Source: Lactarius indigo
Lineage: Eukaryota > Basidiomycota > Agaricomycetes > Russulales > Russulaceae
NCBI GenBank assembly: GCA_025766275.1
Contig: JAFKAC010000076.1
Span: forward strand, 186,001-250,000
Reading direction: 5' to 3'
Length of the DNA stretch: 64,000 bases
Shown: piece by piece, positions 1 to 10,781 of the stretch
Layout: each line of letters begins with the position of its first letter
Numbering within the stretch: the first letter of the stretch is position 1
Program-made: the position numbers and the translations under genes
The notes under the pieces: model-generated
Database searches by the model: none
Told to the model about the DNA's origin: nothing
The model's input: only the letters and a program-made list of their open reading frames with translations

Positions 1-1443
1 AACTCCGCTCTCTCCATAAGGATAGATGACCGGGTCATGGCACACCAATTAGACCACCAAGACACTCTAGACGAGTGGGCCGCCCCCTTCCACCTAGTAA
101 AACAAGGCAAACACTGGTGGAGAGGTGACAAACTGGTGGTTGTGGACAACACACCGCTAAAGAGGGGGGTAATTTCCCTGTTTCACGATACAAAAACAGC
201 TGGACACCCCGGAATAACAAAGACCTTGTGGTTAGTGTCACAAGACTTTTGGTGGCCAAACATGAAAGACGACATATCCGCATATGTAAAGGGCTGTGCC
301 ACATGCCAATCAAACAAGAACTTCCCTGGGAACCCGAAACCACCGATATTCCCCATCAAGACTAACCCAGAAGCACTCCCTTTTGAAACCATCGCTCTAG
401 ACTTTATCACAAAGCTACCCCAATCAGAAGACAATGACACAATTCTCACCATCACGGATCATGACTGTTCCAAAGCAGCCTTCTTTATCCCATGCAGCGA
501 AACAATAGACACAGAAGGAGTGGCAAAACTCTATGCCAAAACTGTCCTGCCACACTATGGACTACCAAGAAGGGTCATCTCCGACAGAGACCCCAGATTC
601 ACAGCAAAGTTCATCAAAGAACTGTGCAGAGTGCTTGACATAGAACAAAACATCAGCACAGCATACCACCCACAAACAGATGGACAATCAGAGCGAACAA
701 ACCAGTGGTTAGAACAGTACCTCCGAATGTTCATAAACCATCAACAAGACAATTGGACGGAGCTACTACCACTGGCACAGTACACCCACAACTCCTGGCC
801 AAGCGCAACCACTAAAAAGGCACCCTACGAATTAATCCTTGGGTACATCCCAAGAGTACACCAACCAGAAAGAACGACCACAGTACCAGGAACACAAGAG
901 AGATTGGAGCGAATCCAGGAAGCCAGAAGGACCGCCCAAGCAGCAATTACCCATGCACAGTCACTCTACAAAGGATCCTCTCGCTTCGAACAACACACAG
1001 AAGGAGATAGTGTGTGGCTGGATGCCAGGAACTTGAAAACAACGCACCCTAGTTTCAAGTTAGCCCCAAAAAGATATGGACCCTTCAGGGTCACAAAGAA
1101 GATCTCCGCCACCACATATGCCCTGAAACTTCCCCATCAGTGGCGGGTCCACCCAGTATTCCATGCGTCACTCCTGATGCCATACAAAGAAACCTCCATA
1201 CATGGAAAGAACTTTACGGAACCACCCCCAGATCTAGTAGATGGAGAACAGGAGTGGGAAGTCGAGAAAATACTAGAAACAAGACGCCACAGGAACCAGT
1301 TACAGTTCCTAATCAAGTGGAAGGGATACTCCGATGCACACAACAGTTGGGAACCAGAAAAGAACCTCAACGCCCCAGAACTTATTCAGGAACACTTTGA
1401 AAGCAACCCCAGAAGTGAAGGAGCAAAGCAATGGTTAAAATGA
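1..1443 (+). CDS. Gypsy (family G1) Pol C-terminus: integrase + chromodomain, 5' partial
   Basis: This is the 3' end of a Ty3/gypsy chromovirus pol. The frame is open from base 1, so protease, reverse transcriptase and RNase H lie left of the window; the first in-window Met is at 37. Counting from that Met, the integrase zinc finger is H50/H57 and C87/C90. The catalytic triad is D122, D183 and E219, with the canonical 35 residues between the last two. A C-terminal chromodomain (about residues 405-460, with an IKWKGY core and SWEPEKNL) would tether integration to modified histones. The frame has no stops or frameshifts, so this copy looks younger than the two G2 copies. It ends 51 nt before ORF3 and about 1.5 kb before its 3' LTR. 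Confidence 0.95.
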   Translation, partial: NSALSIRIDDRVMAHQLDHQDTLDEWAAPFHLVKQGKHWWRGDKLVVVDNTPLKRGVISLFHDTKTAGHPGITKTLWLVSQDFWWPNMKDDISAYVKGCATCQSNKNFPGNPKPPIFPIKTNPEALPFETIALDFITKLPQSEDNDTILTITDHDCSKAAFFIPCSETIDTEGVAKLYAKTVLPHYGLPRRVISDRDPRFTAKFIKELCRVLDIEQNISTAYHPQTDGQSERTNQWLEQYLRMFINHQQDNWTELLPLAQYTHNSWPSATTKKAPYELILGYIPRVHQPERTTTVPGTQERLERIQEARRTAQAAITHAQSLYKGSSRFEQHTEGDSVWLDARNLKTTHPSFKLAPKRYGPFRVTKKISATTYALKLPHQWRVHPVFHASLLMPYKETSIHGKNFTEPPPDLVDGEQEWEVEKILETRRHRNQLQFLIKWKGYSDAHNSWEPEKNLNAPELIQEHFESNPRSEGAKQWLK

Positions 1444-1494
1444 AAGGAAGTAACAGTACGAACAGCAACCACCTTCCCCACTAGCTTCCTCACC

Positions 1495-2913
1495 ATGCCC
1501 TCTCGCTCCTCCTCTGTAGAATGCCTTGTTGCTCGTGCCATGGAAAGAGGCTCCTTTGACGAAACACCCTCTGCCACACCCTCCTCTGGCTATTCTCCCT
1601 TCCCAGCACGACCCCCTTCCTTGCCTTCACTCATCCAGGAACCACAACCCATCGATCCCACCATGCCCAGCGTCATAGAAACAGAAGGAGGAGGAATAGC
1701 CCTTCGCGTTCCCCCTCCTGGACACACAGCTCCCCCTACTCCCGAGATACACCGACCTACTACCTCCCCCCCTGATCCTAGAGTGACCATGGCTCGTCTC
1801 AGCGAAATAACCAACGACCCAATCATGGACGCACTCCCTATTAACTATGAAAGGATGCACATCACTGCTAAAGAAGATGATGACCCTGGCTACCCCTTCT
1901 TCTTGAATGACCCCTGGAGCAGCCGCTATGTCCACTTCCTCATCCCTGACGATGCTGACCCAACCTCGTACATCCGAAAGGATGCCAAATGGATCAAGAT
2001 CAGTGAAAACAAAGAAGATGTCATCGGCACCATGGGCAAGAACCTCCCTCACTATGGCCTCCCCCTTTTCCTCCTTCCCAGAGACGACGACCCCCACAAT
2101 CCAGCTCCCCCCATCACCCCAGCTCAGATGCAGAACTTGGACGAAGCTTCCCCCACAGCCAGACAAGTGGATGAAGTCCTAGAAGACCTGAAAGATGACC
2201 GCCTCACAGCAGAAATCTCCAGGACTCGCCGACTCCTGCGAAACCAGAAGGCCCTCCGAAAGGAGATTGAAGGCCTGTACAAGACAATGGAGCCCCTCAA
2301 AAGGCACCTCCTCAACATGGACATGCAACTAACCAGCACCCGAAGAAGGCTACAAGAACACAAGGCCTATGTCCGGATTGCAGACCGATGGCTCACATTA
2401 CACCCCCCTCCTCCGGAAGAAGAAACTCACCCCTTTGAAGTCCACCGCATTCCTGCCCCTGCTCCACCTCGCTACCACTCCATGCCAAGACTCCACGACG
2501 AACCAGAAGGACCTAGCCCCTCTGCAGAAAGGAAGAAGAGACGCAAGCGCAGAGCCAACAAGAAGGAGACTGGCACCATTCGACTTTGTTACAGGTGTCA
2601 GTCTGAAGACCACCTCTCCTTCGCCTGCCCTCAAAAACAGAAGTTCTGCTGGAGGTGTTCTAGCACTGACCACTTCCCCTATCAGTGCCTCTGGCCAGCC
2701 CCAGAAGAACGCACTCAGTGGTGTGGCAAGTGTTTTTCCAGCAACAGCCACGAAGAAATCAAGTGCCCCAAGTATGAAAATTGTCGCAAGTGTGGGGCCC
2801 ATGGTCCCTTCAACTTCCTTCGCCAACATCGCTGCCCCCTCCCTCGCGAAAGCACCCCCTCCAACGATGTAGACAACGATGTCTATGACCTGATGGACTT
2901 CGAAGCACTCTAG
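1495..2913 (+). CDS. Post-pol accessory ORF3 of G1: coiled coil plus CCHC zinc knuckles
   Basis: This intact 472-codon ORF lies between pol and the 3' LTR, where most gypsy elements have nothing. The order is: a Ser/Pro-rich N-terminus; a core at about residues 140-205 ending in the pattern GLPLFLLP; a charged helical stretch likely to be coiled coil (about 225-300); a basic segment ERKKRRKRRANKK (about 345); and then three zinc-knuckle-like motifs. Two of these are canonical C-x2-C-x4-H-x4-C and the third has one extra residue. A further Cys/His cluster follows. Zinc knuckles normally belong to Gag nucleocapsid, so a role in RNA binding or packaging is a reasonable inference, but no function is established. 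The core resembles the ORF3 of both G2 copies. The start is the first ATG after the pol stop. Confidence 0.8.
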   Translation: MPSRSSSVECLVARAMERGSFDETPSATPSSGYSPFPARPPSLPSLIQEPQPIDPTMPSVIETEGGGIALRVPPPGHTAPPTPEIHRPTTSPPDPRVTMARLSEITNDPIMDALPINYERMHITAKEDDDPGYPFFLNDPWSSRYVHFLIPDDADPTSYIRKDAKWIKISENKEDVIGTMGKNLPHYGLPLFLLPRDDDPHNPAPPITPAQMQNLDEASPTARQVDEVLEDLKDDRLTAEISRTRRLLRNQKALRKEIEGLYKTMEPLKRHLLNMDMQLTSTRRRLQEHKAYVRIADRWLTLHPPPPEEETHPFEVHRIPAPAPPRYHSMPRLHDEPEGPSPSAERKKRRKRRANKKETGTIRLCYRCQSEDHLSFACPQKQKFCWRCSSTDHFPYQCLWPAPEERTQWCGKCFSSNSHEEIKCPKYENCRKCGAHGPFNFLRQHRCPLPRESTPSNDVDNDVYDLMDFEAL

Positions 2914-2926
2914 GGAGAGTTGACTT

Positions 2927-2939
2927 AGAGAGGGGCTCA
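2927..2939 (+). other. Candidate polypurine tract of G1
   Basis: A purine-rich stretch (AGAGAGGGG followed by CTCA) lies directly before the 3' LTR, where the plus-strand primer of reverse transcription is expected. It is less pure than the tracts of G2-A and G3. Confidence 0.45.
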
Positions 2940-3518
2940 TGTTATGATCCGACGCTTCGGACCTAAGTCACAGTATGTCTCCACCCTGCCCTTCCCCTTC
3001 TGTACTATACCTTGTTACCAAAGGAGCTACTGTTACTAGTGGCGTTGTTTCTTTGATCCGAACTTCTGTTTACTCCGTTTAGTCTCTTTGATATTGTGTG
3101 GACTTGTGTTCATGTTGTTTGGAACCCTGTCCTATATAAACCTGTACCATAGACCGTAGGAAGCCAGACTTGGCTTCGTTTGCAATCTAGCAACCTTGCC
3201 TCCGTATTTTGGTGTGACCTCGCCTCATCCCTCTCTTCTTGTGCATCCCCTACCTCAGTCCCTAACCAGGACACTTCGAAGTCTTTGCAGTTGAACTATA
3301 TCAACGCGTTACACCTGTTATACTCTGTGCACTAGCAAGATCAAGTGTAGAGAAGTGTTAGACACTTCGGACGAGGAGTCCTACATTACAGAGCAGTGCT
3401 GCACCTTGTGCCACACTTTTATCACTCGTATTTCATAGCAATAAGACAACAGAGGTCTTCGCTTGATACTTGTGTGATTCAGAACCTTTAGAACCCACGC
3501 CCCTGCTAGGGCGTAACA
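2940..3518 (+). mobile_element. 3' LTR of gypsy element G1
   Basis: 579 bp, beginning TGTTATGATCC and ending GCGTAACA. It matches the two solo LTRs at 8353-8934 and 29813-30394. It has a TATATAAA box at 3133-3140. About 35 nt downstream is a hairpin, GAAGCCA (3160-3166) pairing with TGGCTTC (3171-3177), at the likely transcription start. The right edge coincides exactly with the outer end of the left inverted-repeat arm. The 5-bp duplication should therefore be TTGAT (3519-3523), but the other copy lies outside the window. Confidence 0.9.
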
Positions 3519-5379
3519 TTGATGGTATGATTGATCCGATTGGACTCTGATTGGATCGCCTGTAAGTGCCTGAGAATTTCAAGCTCTTCTGTCGCACTGT
3601 CAAGGAGCTTGAGAGTGACTGTGCCTATGTGACCATAACTTGAGATAGCCTTGCCTATTGTTGGCTTCAGCTGCGCACTGCCCTCTGGGAGTAATGTGTA
3701 GCTGTCTCTTTGGATGAGTGCCTGCACTCTTGGGTTTCGAAAAATGACTCCTGTCGCCAATGAGTCTCTGCTTGCTTGGTCCCACCGTGTTGAAGAACCG
3801 ACGTCATCAGAGCCGGGCTCCCTTGTGAGACATGGGAGGTTTTCAGTCTCAGTCAAAATTGATGCTAGTGCAGAGGCTAGCTGGGGAGAAAGTTTTTTGT
3901 GCAGAGCTTTCATTGAATGGAGGAAGTTGTAAATGCAGAAGATGAACGCGAACATCTCATGTCTGTTAGAAAGATTGTGAGACATCTTGCGATAGTTGAC
4001 CTTCCGCAAGTGTCAGTCTCTTTCTCATGTGACAATATGCAGAAACACTACATTATTGTTATTTGGTCCTGGCCCATTTTGATATAACATGTATTCCATG
4101 GCACGGTAGTCATAGGTAACATGAATTGCTTTTATGAAGAACGTAGAGGACTTGTCCTTGAGTAGTGTGTTGCCCAAGCGGACAAGGCAAGAGGCCTGCA
4201 GAAGCACAGTATGGATCTCCCCCTTGTGAGACGTATTGGGAGACACTCCGAGTAGCAAATATGGAAAGTCTTTGATACTTATGGAGAAGTTGCTACAAGG
4301 CATATATTGGTAAAGCGCGCCGTCTCAGATGGTCTCTACAAGCAGACGAAAGGGCCATGGGACATCACTAATAATAACGACATGATTCAGAGTGATTGAT
4401 TACATAAGGAATCATGGCTCACAACTGGAACTTAACATCGTGTTGAGGGGGGGATGTGGTAGTGAATCTTCTTAGGAGACTATATATGTGTGACACCGCC
4501 TTATCTCTATACGCCTCTTGATTCAAGAGGTGCTGGTCAAGGAGGACGTCAATATAATGGAGAAGTTTGACAGCTGTAACATGGTGCATCCCTGAATCAG
4601 AACCATCTTTTGGGTCTGTGAAATGTTTGCAAAAGGCCTTGTTTCCAAGGAGCATCTTTACAGAACCCAACAAAGACAGTGTTGTCATCTGAAATTGGAT
4701 CCTGTTCAGTAAGATTACACCAGGTCACACTGCAAGGCTCACATCCTGCCAAGGGGAATGGGGGAGACTCAATTCTTGCTCAAGTTGCACAACAAACTCT
4801 GGTGGTAATTTGTCCTCTGGCGACTCTCTGAGATTGTTGTCAAAAAGCCGGGCCTCAGGGAAGAGTTGGATTTCATCGCGGTTTCGCAAACGAAATGTAA
4901 CATGACAAAGCCAGCTATTACTCGACTCTGTTTTGAGTAAAGTGAGCAAGACAACATCACATGTACCAGTGAGAGAGCATCAGACATATATTTTCCACCA
5001 GAAAGTAGAAAGGTGTACCATGTTTCCCGGAATCCACATGAACAATGACATCAATATTGAAATGACAGTCGGCATCCTTCTTCTGAAACTCTTCTCCAAC
5101 TTTGCAGGTTATTAACAGGACACTTCCAAGGCACTCTCGAGTCAATTGAAACCCGTGGAGTGAATGTGAAACATGGATAGGGTGGTCTGAAGGAGGCTTG
5201 TAGAACCTGAATTTTCCATGATCTTTGTCCCTAAGTGAAGGGGTGACCTCTTTCACATAGTGGATAACTCCACCAAAATCCTCTGAAGAGGGCACTGTGA
5301 CACTGAAAGGAGAGTCGCAGATCTTGAGGTCGTCATCAATGAGGATACAGATGAGCCAGACTGTGGTAGAATCCTCCAT
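3519..5379 (-). pseudogene. Crinkler-like gene b, left-arm copy, truncated inside the kinase domain
   Basis: This is the mirror image of the gene at 33368-35886. By symmetry the exons are 5379-5019, 4927-4731, 4688-4423, 4367-4052 and 4000-3519. It has the Crinkler-type ubiquitin-like header, the nuclease-like middle domain and the start of the kinase N-lobe, including the candidate beta-3 lysine. The remaining kinase lobe is cut off at the G1 LTR. It shares the in-frame TGA of exon 4 (4325-4327) with the right-arm copy, so that damage preceded the duplication. No intact protein can be made from the visible sequence. Confidence 0.75.
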
Positions 5380-5798
5380 CATAATACTCGTAACGTAACC
5401 AGGGGACAAGGTGTCATACATTCGTGAATTGTAAATATGGACAAACTGGATGTAAACATGGACAAATTGGATCTCAACATTACATAAATTTTAATTTTCT
5501 CCACCCAGGGTGCGTACCATGGGTACAGACTGGTCATAGCCGAGACTACATTTGAGACGATGTGTGTACTAAGTAGCAATATTAAATGGTTACTGTAAGC
5601 TTGCGTCCATCAGGCATCCAATCGGTTGTACATGAGCAATAATGGGGGGTAGGTGATGGGTCCACAGAAGTTACTGAACAACCAGAAATGGAGACGAAAC
5701 GCAGGATTGGACAAGTGACAAGCAAATCTGATACTCCTACAAAGTAGATATGGTACAATGCTTGTGTCTCCCTAGAAGAGTGTGTACACCTTCGAATA

Positions 5799-7476
5799 CT
5801 ACAAAGTTGTTCCCTTTGTTGTTCCTGTCGCAGATGAGGGACTACTCTGTTGATTCCTCTGTTTGGAATGCCCACCAAGACTGTCCTCAGTGCTATGCTT
5901 CCCCTGGCCTGTTGCATATGGGAAGCCCTTGGTCTCAGTCAGGGTTGACGACAGGATCTCGCTCAACTGTGGAGGGAGCCTTGCGTGCAAAGCCCTTATT
6001 GAAGGGAGTAAGTTGTAAATTTGGAAGATAAGTGTGAACATGTTGTGTCTGTTAGTAAGCTTGTAGCCTGTCATACAATATTCAACCTACCACACACATG
6101 TTAGTCCCTCTTTTCATGTAATAATAAGTGGAAATGTACCTTATCATTGCCAGGTTCTGATCCTTTCTGGTATAACGTGTATTCAATGGCGTTGTAGTTG
6201 TGGTCAATATAGATTGCTTTGATGAAGAATGTGGAGGATTTGAAGGGGGACTTGTCTGTGATTAGCTTGTTGCCCAGGCGAACAAGGCAAGAGGCCTGTA
6301 GAAGCATATGATGCTGGTCCCTTTTCTTGACCTTGTCAGAACATATCTCTAGTAATACATGCAGGAATCCCCCGATACTCATGAAAAAGTCGCTATGAGG
6401 GGTATACTGGCATAGGGTTTGATCGGTCTCCCTGGCCGTGACCAGGCGGAGAGACCATGTGACATCGCTATCAAGCAAATTAGAATTACAAATTGCATCA
6501 AAAATTATAACTCACAACTACGCCCTTATACCATGTGGAGAGGGGGGATCGGTAGTGAATCTCCTTAGGAGACTATATATGTGTGACACCGCTTTCTCTC
6601 TGTATGCCTCTTGATCTGAGAGGTGGTGGTCGATGAGGGTGTCGGCATAATGAAGAGCCTCAATAGCTGTCATGCAGTGCATCTCAGAACCAGAACTGTC
6701 TTGTGGGTCTGAGTCAGTGAAATATTCGCAAAAGGTCCTGTCTTCAAGGACCAACTTCACAGTAGTTAACAGACACTGTGCCGTCATCTGAAATTGACTG
6801 GTGCTCGGTGAGACCACATCAAGTCACACGGCAGGACTTATGTCGTTGTCAGGCTGTATAGAACATGGGTGATGCAACTCTTGCTCAAGTTGCACAACAA
6901 ACCCTGGCAGTAAATTGTCTTCTGTTTCACTGATATTATTACTCTGAAGCTGGGGTTCAAGAGGGAGTTGTATTTTGTCGCGGTTCAACAAATGGAGTGT
7001 AAGATAGCGAAGCAAGCTAGTGCTCGACTCTGTGGGTAAAGTTCACGTGCACAAGACAACACCACCTGTGCCAGTGAGAGAGCGTCAGACATATCTTTTC
7101 ACAGAAAGTAGAAAGACTTACCATGTTCCCCAGAATCAATCTGAACAATGACATCAATATCAAAACGACAGTCATCACCGTTCTCCAAAAACTCCTCACT
7201 AATGCTGCATGGTACATACAGGGGACTCCTGAGGTGTTCTGTAGTCAATTGAAACCCGGGGTGTGGATCCGAAACATGGATAGGGTGGTTCAAAGGAGGC
7301 TTGTAGAACCTGAATTTCCCGTGATCTTTGTCCCTAAGTGAAGGAGTGACCTCTTTCACGTAGCAGATAATCCCACCAACTTCTTCTCTGATGGGTACCT
7401 TGATGGTGAATGGAAAGTCGTGGACCTTGAGATTGTCGTCAATGAGAATACAGAGGAGCCGGACAAGATCGTCCAT
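5799..7476 (-). CDS. Crinkler-like gene a (header + nuclease-like domain), left-arm copy
   Basis: This mirrors 31271-32948 base for base apart from one CpG difference noticed in exon 3. By symmetry the exons are 7476-7122, 7029-6830, 6787-6522, 6467-6140 and 6086-5799. Exon phases agree with gene b. The encoded protein starts with a roughly 60-residue Crinkler-type header and continues into a domain resembling the restriction-endonuclease-fold region of fungal Crinklers. It has no kinase and ends soon after the segment that precedes the kinase in gene b. The exon chain has no stop in frame, so it could be expressed. The gene lies tail-to-head upstream of gene b. The family assignment rests on motif recognition only. 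Confidence 0.6.
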
Positions 7477-8352
7477 TGTAATAGTATTAGGCTGATAGAC
7501 AAAACGAAAGCGGGGAATTGTGGCTCAATACTAGTAGATGGATTAATTATATGGTCTACGGTCCAACTCAAGCGAACATGGCACTGAATTGAACTTGAAC
7601 ATGGACCAAATCAAAGTACTAGTAGGGTTCTATGATCGATGGTCAGTATCATGATCATCTGCACCATTCACCATTTCTGTTGTTCACTCGGTTATGGCAC
7701 CCATGATGCAGGACAGGTTTGACTTCACCACTCAGTCCGGAAGTGGTGTATTCTCAGCAACGTGGGCAAATACCAGTCACTTAAAAGGACAATTTAGACA
7801 CACCTGCATATCCAGAGAAAGATTTGATGTACAAAGTATCACAGCCTTCCCATCCACGACGTCTTCCACGTCGGAGGCCAGAGACTGATGTCAACCCTAC
7901 ATAAGTCTTGTGAGACAGGTACAGGCAGTTCAAAATGGGACATTCAGTTGTCGGTCATTACAGAGTCAATAGGAAGGAATGGATTGTCATGGGAGCCAAC
8001 CGGAGTCAGGTCTAGAAGGTAGATGTGACAGGAATAGACCTGACCGCTTCTCAGCTTCTATTAAATTGGAAGGAGAAGGACGCCGCAAGAGACGGCGTCA
8101 AGTGAGGGGTTTTTCCCTATGTGGTGACAGGATTATGCATGGTGCTCTTCACAAATCTTCTCTCCTATAATCGCTTTGTGAGTCATTCAGTTGCAACCTT
8201 CGACTTCTATTTAACTCTCTGATCATCCATACCCTCGGCATAGGCCCCGAACTCTTGGGAGCTTGCGGCGTATGGGGTGTTGGAAAAGGATCACGTGCAG
8301 GACATAATAACAATTTTGCCAACAGGAGTCTAGATAGATGTACTATACCTTG
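7477..8352. other. Non-coding stretch upstream of Crinkler gene a (left arm)
   Basis: No convincing gene is present. It holds the presumed promoter of the minus-strand gene a and a small perfect hairpin at about 8080-8100 (GACGCCG, 7-nt loop, CGGCGTC). It is mirrored at 30395-31270. Confidence 0.5.
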
Positions 8353-8934
8353 TATTACGCCCTAGCAGGGGCGTGGGTTCTAGAGGGTTTAACTCACACA
8401 AGTATCAAGCGAAGACCTCTGTTGTCTTATTGCTATGAAATACAAGTGGTGAAAGTGTGGCACAAGTTGCAACACTACTCTGTAATGTAGGACTCCTCGT
8501 CCGAAGTGTCTGACACTTCTCTACACTTGATCTTGCTAGTGCACAGAGTATAACAGGTGTGACGCATTGATATAGTTCAACTGCAAAGACTACAAAGTGT
8601 CCGGGTTAGGGACTGAGGTAGGGGATGCACAAGAAGAGGGGGATAAGGCGAGGTCACACCAAAGTATGGAGGCAAGGTTGCTAGATTGCAAATGAAGCCA
8701 AGTCTGGCTTCCTACGGTCTACAGTACAGGTTTATATAGGGCGAGGTTCTAAACAACATGAACACAGGCCCATACAGAAGCAAAGGAACTATATGGAGTA
8801 AAGAGACATTTGGATCAAGACAAGTAACGCTACCAACAGTAGTAGCTCCTTTAGGTAACAAGGTATGGGACAGAAGGAGAAAGAACAAGATGAGAGCACA
8901 CTGTAACAGAGGTCCGAAGCGTCGGATCATAACA
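8353..8934 (-). mobile_element. Solo LTR of family G1 with 5-bp target duplication CCTTG
   Basis: 582 bp, reverse complement of the G1 LTR type. It is flanked by CCTTG at 8348-8352 and 8935-8939. In element sense it ends TA instead of CA, a transition at the terminal C. No internal element sequence is present, so this is the usual product of LTR-LTR recombination. An identical copy with the same flanks is at 29813-30394, so it inserted before the inverted duplication. Confidence 0.9.
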
Positions 8935-8939
8935 CCTTG

Positions 8940-9640
8940 GCCCTAATTCACTGCCCCCAAGTTGGACACTTTTCATTTCTCACTTATTTCTGGCTGAATT
9001 GTTACCAAATTAAATAAATGATGTCCTGCATGGCTCCTTAACATCCTCTGACTGTTAAAATATGTTATGTTGCAAGCTTGGAAAAATGGCCATCCGTCAC
9101 ACTTGCCGACCCATGCTATGTTGGGGCTTGATTTGGGCGGCTGACTGCCTTCTAAAAATGGAAGGGGGCGTGACACCCACCAAGTCATCAGTGGAGTCCC
9201 AAAATCAAAAATGGGACTGTGACTTAGCATGCTGTCCAACTGAGGGGGGTTCAAATGAGGGTCAAGGTATAGAAGTCATAAGTCGGAAGCGCATCCTGTT
9301 TTCCAAGGACTTGCAACTCGTTCCCATGAGTGGGGTCAATGTCCTTTGCAATCCACTCAATGAGGGCAAGGATATTTGCATTGCTTCCTTGCTCACCGCC
9401 ATGAGAGTTCTGTAAGGGAAGTCATAAGCTGCGTTACTCCATAAACAGGCCATCAGGCATCGCCCACATACAGAATGACTGTCTATTGAAAAATGCTGGC
9501 ATCCATCTGTTCTGTCTGGATTTCAAGATGGTGCTGAGGAGGCCTGCAAAGCTTCTGGTGACGCTCTCATGAGAACTAAAATTATTAGAGAAATGTGTAG
9601 CACTTACATCCGATAGCTGAGCATGTACCAGTAGGCCCGG
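8940..9640. other. Arm sequence with no recognisable gene
   Basis: Unique-looking sequence inside the left arm. Short open frames occur on both strands but none shows a recognisable domain or biased codon pattern. Mirrored at 29107-29807. Confidence 0.5.
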
Positions 9641-10781
9641 GATGAGTGATAGCTTACAACTCCCACCTTGCCTCACATTCCTCTTGTCCAATGTTCCTGA
9701 CATGGAATCACCCTGCTCCAAGACGGCTTCACAAGACCAGCGACCAGGTTGGATTTATGCATTGCACTGCGTGAGACATCCCAACAAGGAGGTAAGGTTG
9801 ACATATGTTAATCATCCCTCCCCCTTGGGTCGTAATCCCTCAGCGTGGAAGTATCTGTCACTTGAATCAGAGAGCTTAAGTGGGACCATAGGCCCGCTGC
9901 CCCTACTTGACACCCTGTCGGCACTCCCCTTACCTGCCTGCTCGTATGGACCGCTCCACCAGCTGCAGGAGGATTTGGGTCTCCCATTGGCACTAGGCAA
10001 ACGACAGAGGCCACATGAGGGTTGCCCTTGCGGGCAGTCGAGGGACCAATGCGTTCTAACCCAGCTACAGGCTTCATGGGGCCTTCCCCAGCTGAACAAG
10101 AGGCCCACATAGCAGGGGCACATCTCCGCCGGGGGCTTTGGGTCTAGCAATGGTGCTTGGCGGGCACGAGGTATGGGACGTATAAGTCTTCTTCTTCGAA
10201 GCGGCAGTAAATGACGCACAGTGCGGTGTGGTGCGGTGCACCTTGCCTGAATCTGCTGACAAAGCGACTTCATCTTCGGGTGAGCGCAGCTGCTCCTTGT
10301 CAGTCAGGCAGGCCAACAGTGCACTGCAACCAACACTACTTGGAATCAGCAACAGGCCCAGGCTGGTCACTGGGGAATTACCTCCCACTGCCCCAAGGGC
10401 AATGGAGGCTACTTCCCTGATGCCCTTGCAGGCCACAGGGGGGTTGCCACAGTCGGCCTCCATTTAAGGACTTCCCCAGGACAAAGGGCCTGTGTATCAG
10501 GGGCACACTGTTCTTGGGGGACTCTTGGTCAGTGATGATGCTCTCTGAAGGTAGATCACAACGCACTCAGGACTTGTGCATCGCTGGGGTGTTCAGAGAA
10601 TACTGAGAAGGTTGTATTTCAATGCAGGAGGTACAATCGAGCTTCTAGGCCTCCGACAGAGGTCAGACAAACAATGAGTATCACCTAGGTAAGAAGAAAC
10701 TCTCACCATGTCAATCAGATGGCACATCAAGGTTAAGTGTGCTGTGGAGAAAGGATGAGAAAAGACGTTGTGGACGCCGGG

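Larger units (their letters stand above)
3519..10076. repeat. Left arm of a long inverted duplication
   Basis: This stretch is the reverse complement of 28671-35228. Paired positions sum to 38747 throughout, with no insertion or deletion seen across about 6.5 kb. Nearly every position I compared is identical, including introns, non-coding DNA and the solo LTR. One difference is a CpG transition in exon 3 of gene a (GAGATGCAC versus GAGATGCGC). Differences increase inward of about 9990. The outer end is the G1 3' LTR, so the homology may continue left of the G1 element, beyond the window. Confidence 0.92.

Noticed and set aside
1627..2166. 179-codon antisense frame inside ORF3 of G1
   Set aside because: It is a shadow of the plus-strand ORF. 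There is no recognisable domain, and the plus strand has zinc knuckles and family similarity.
3160..3177. LTR hairpins as transcription terminators
   Set aside because: They sit about 35 nt after TATA boxes, at the expected transcript start, so a promoter or priming role fits better.
9642..10112. ORF of 156 codons in DR1 copy A (and its relatives in B, C and D)
   Set aside because: The frame is not preserved across the four copies, and substitutions do not respect codons.
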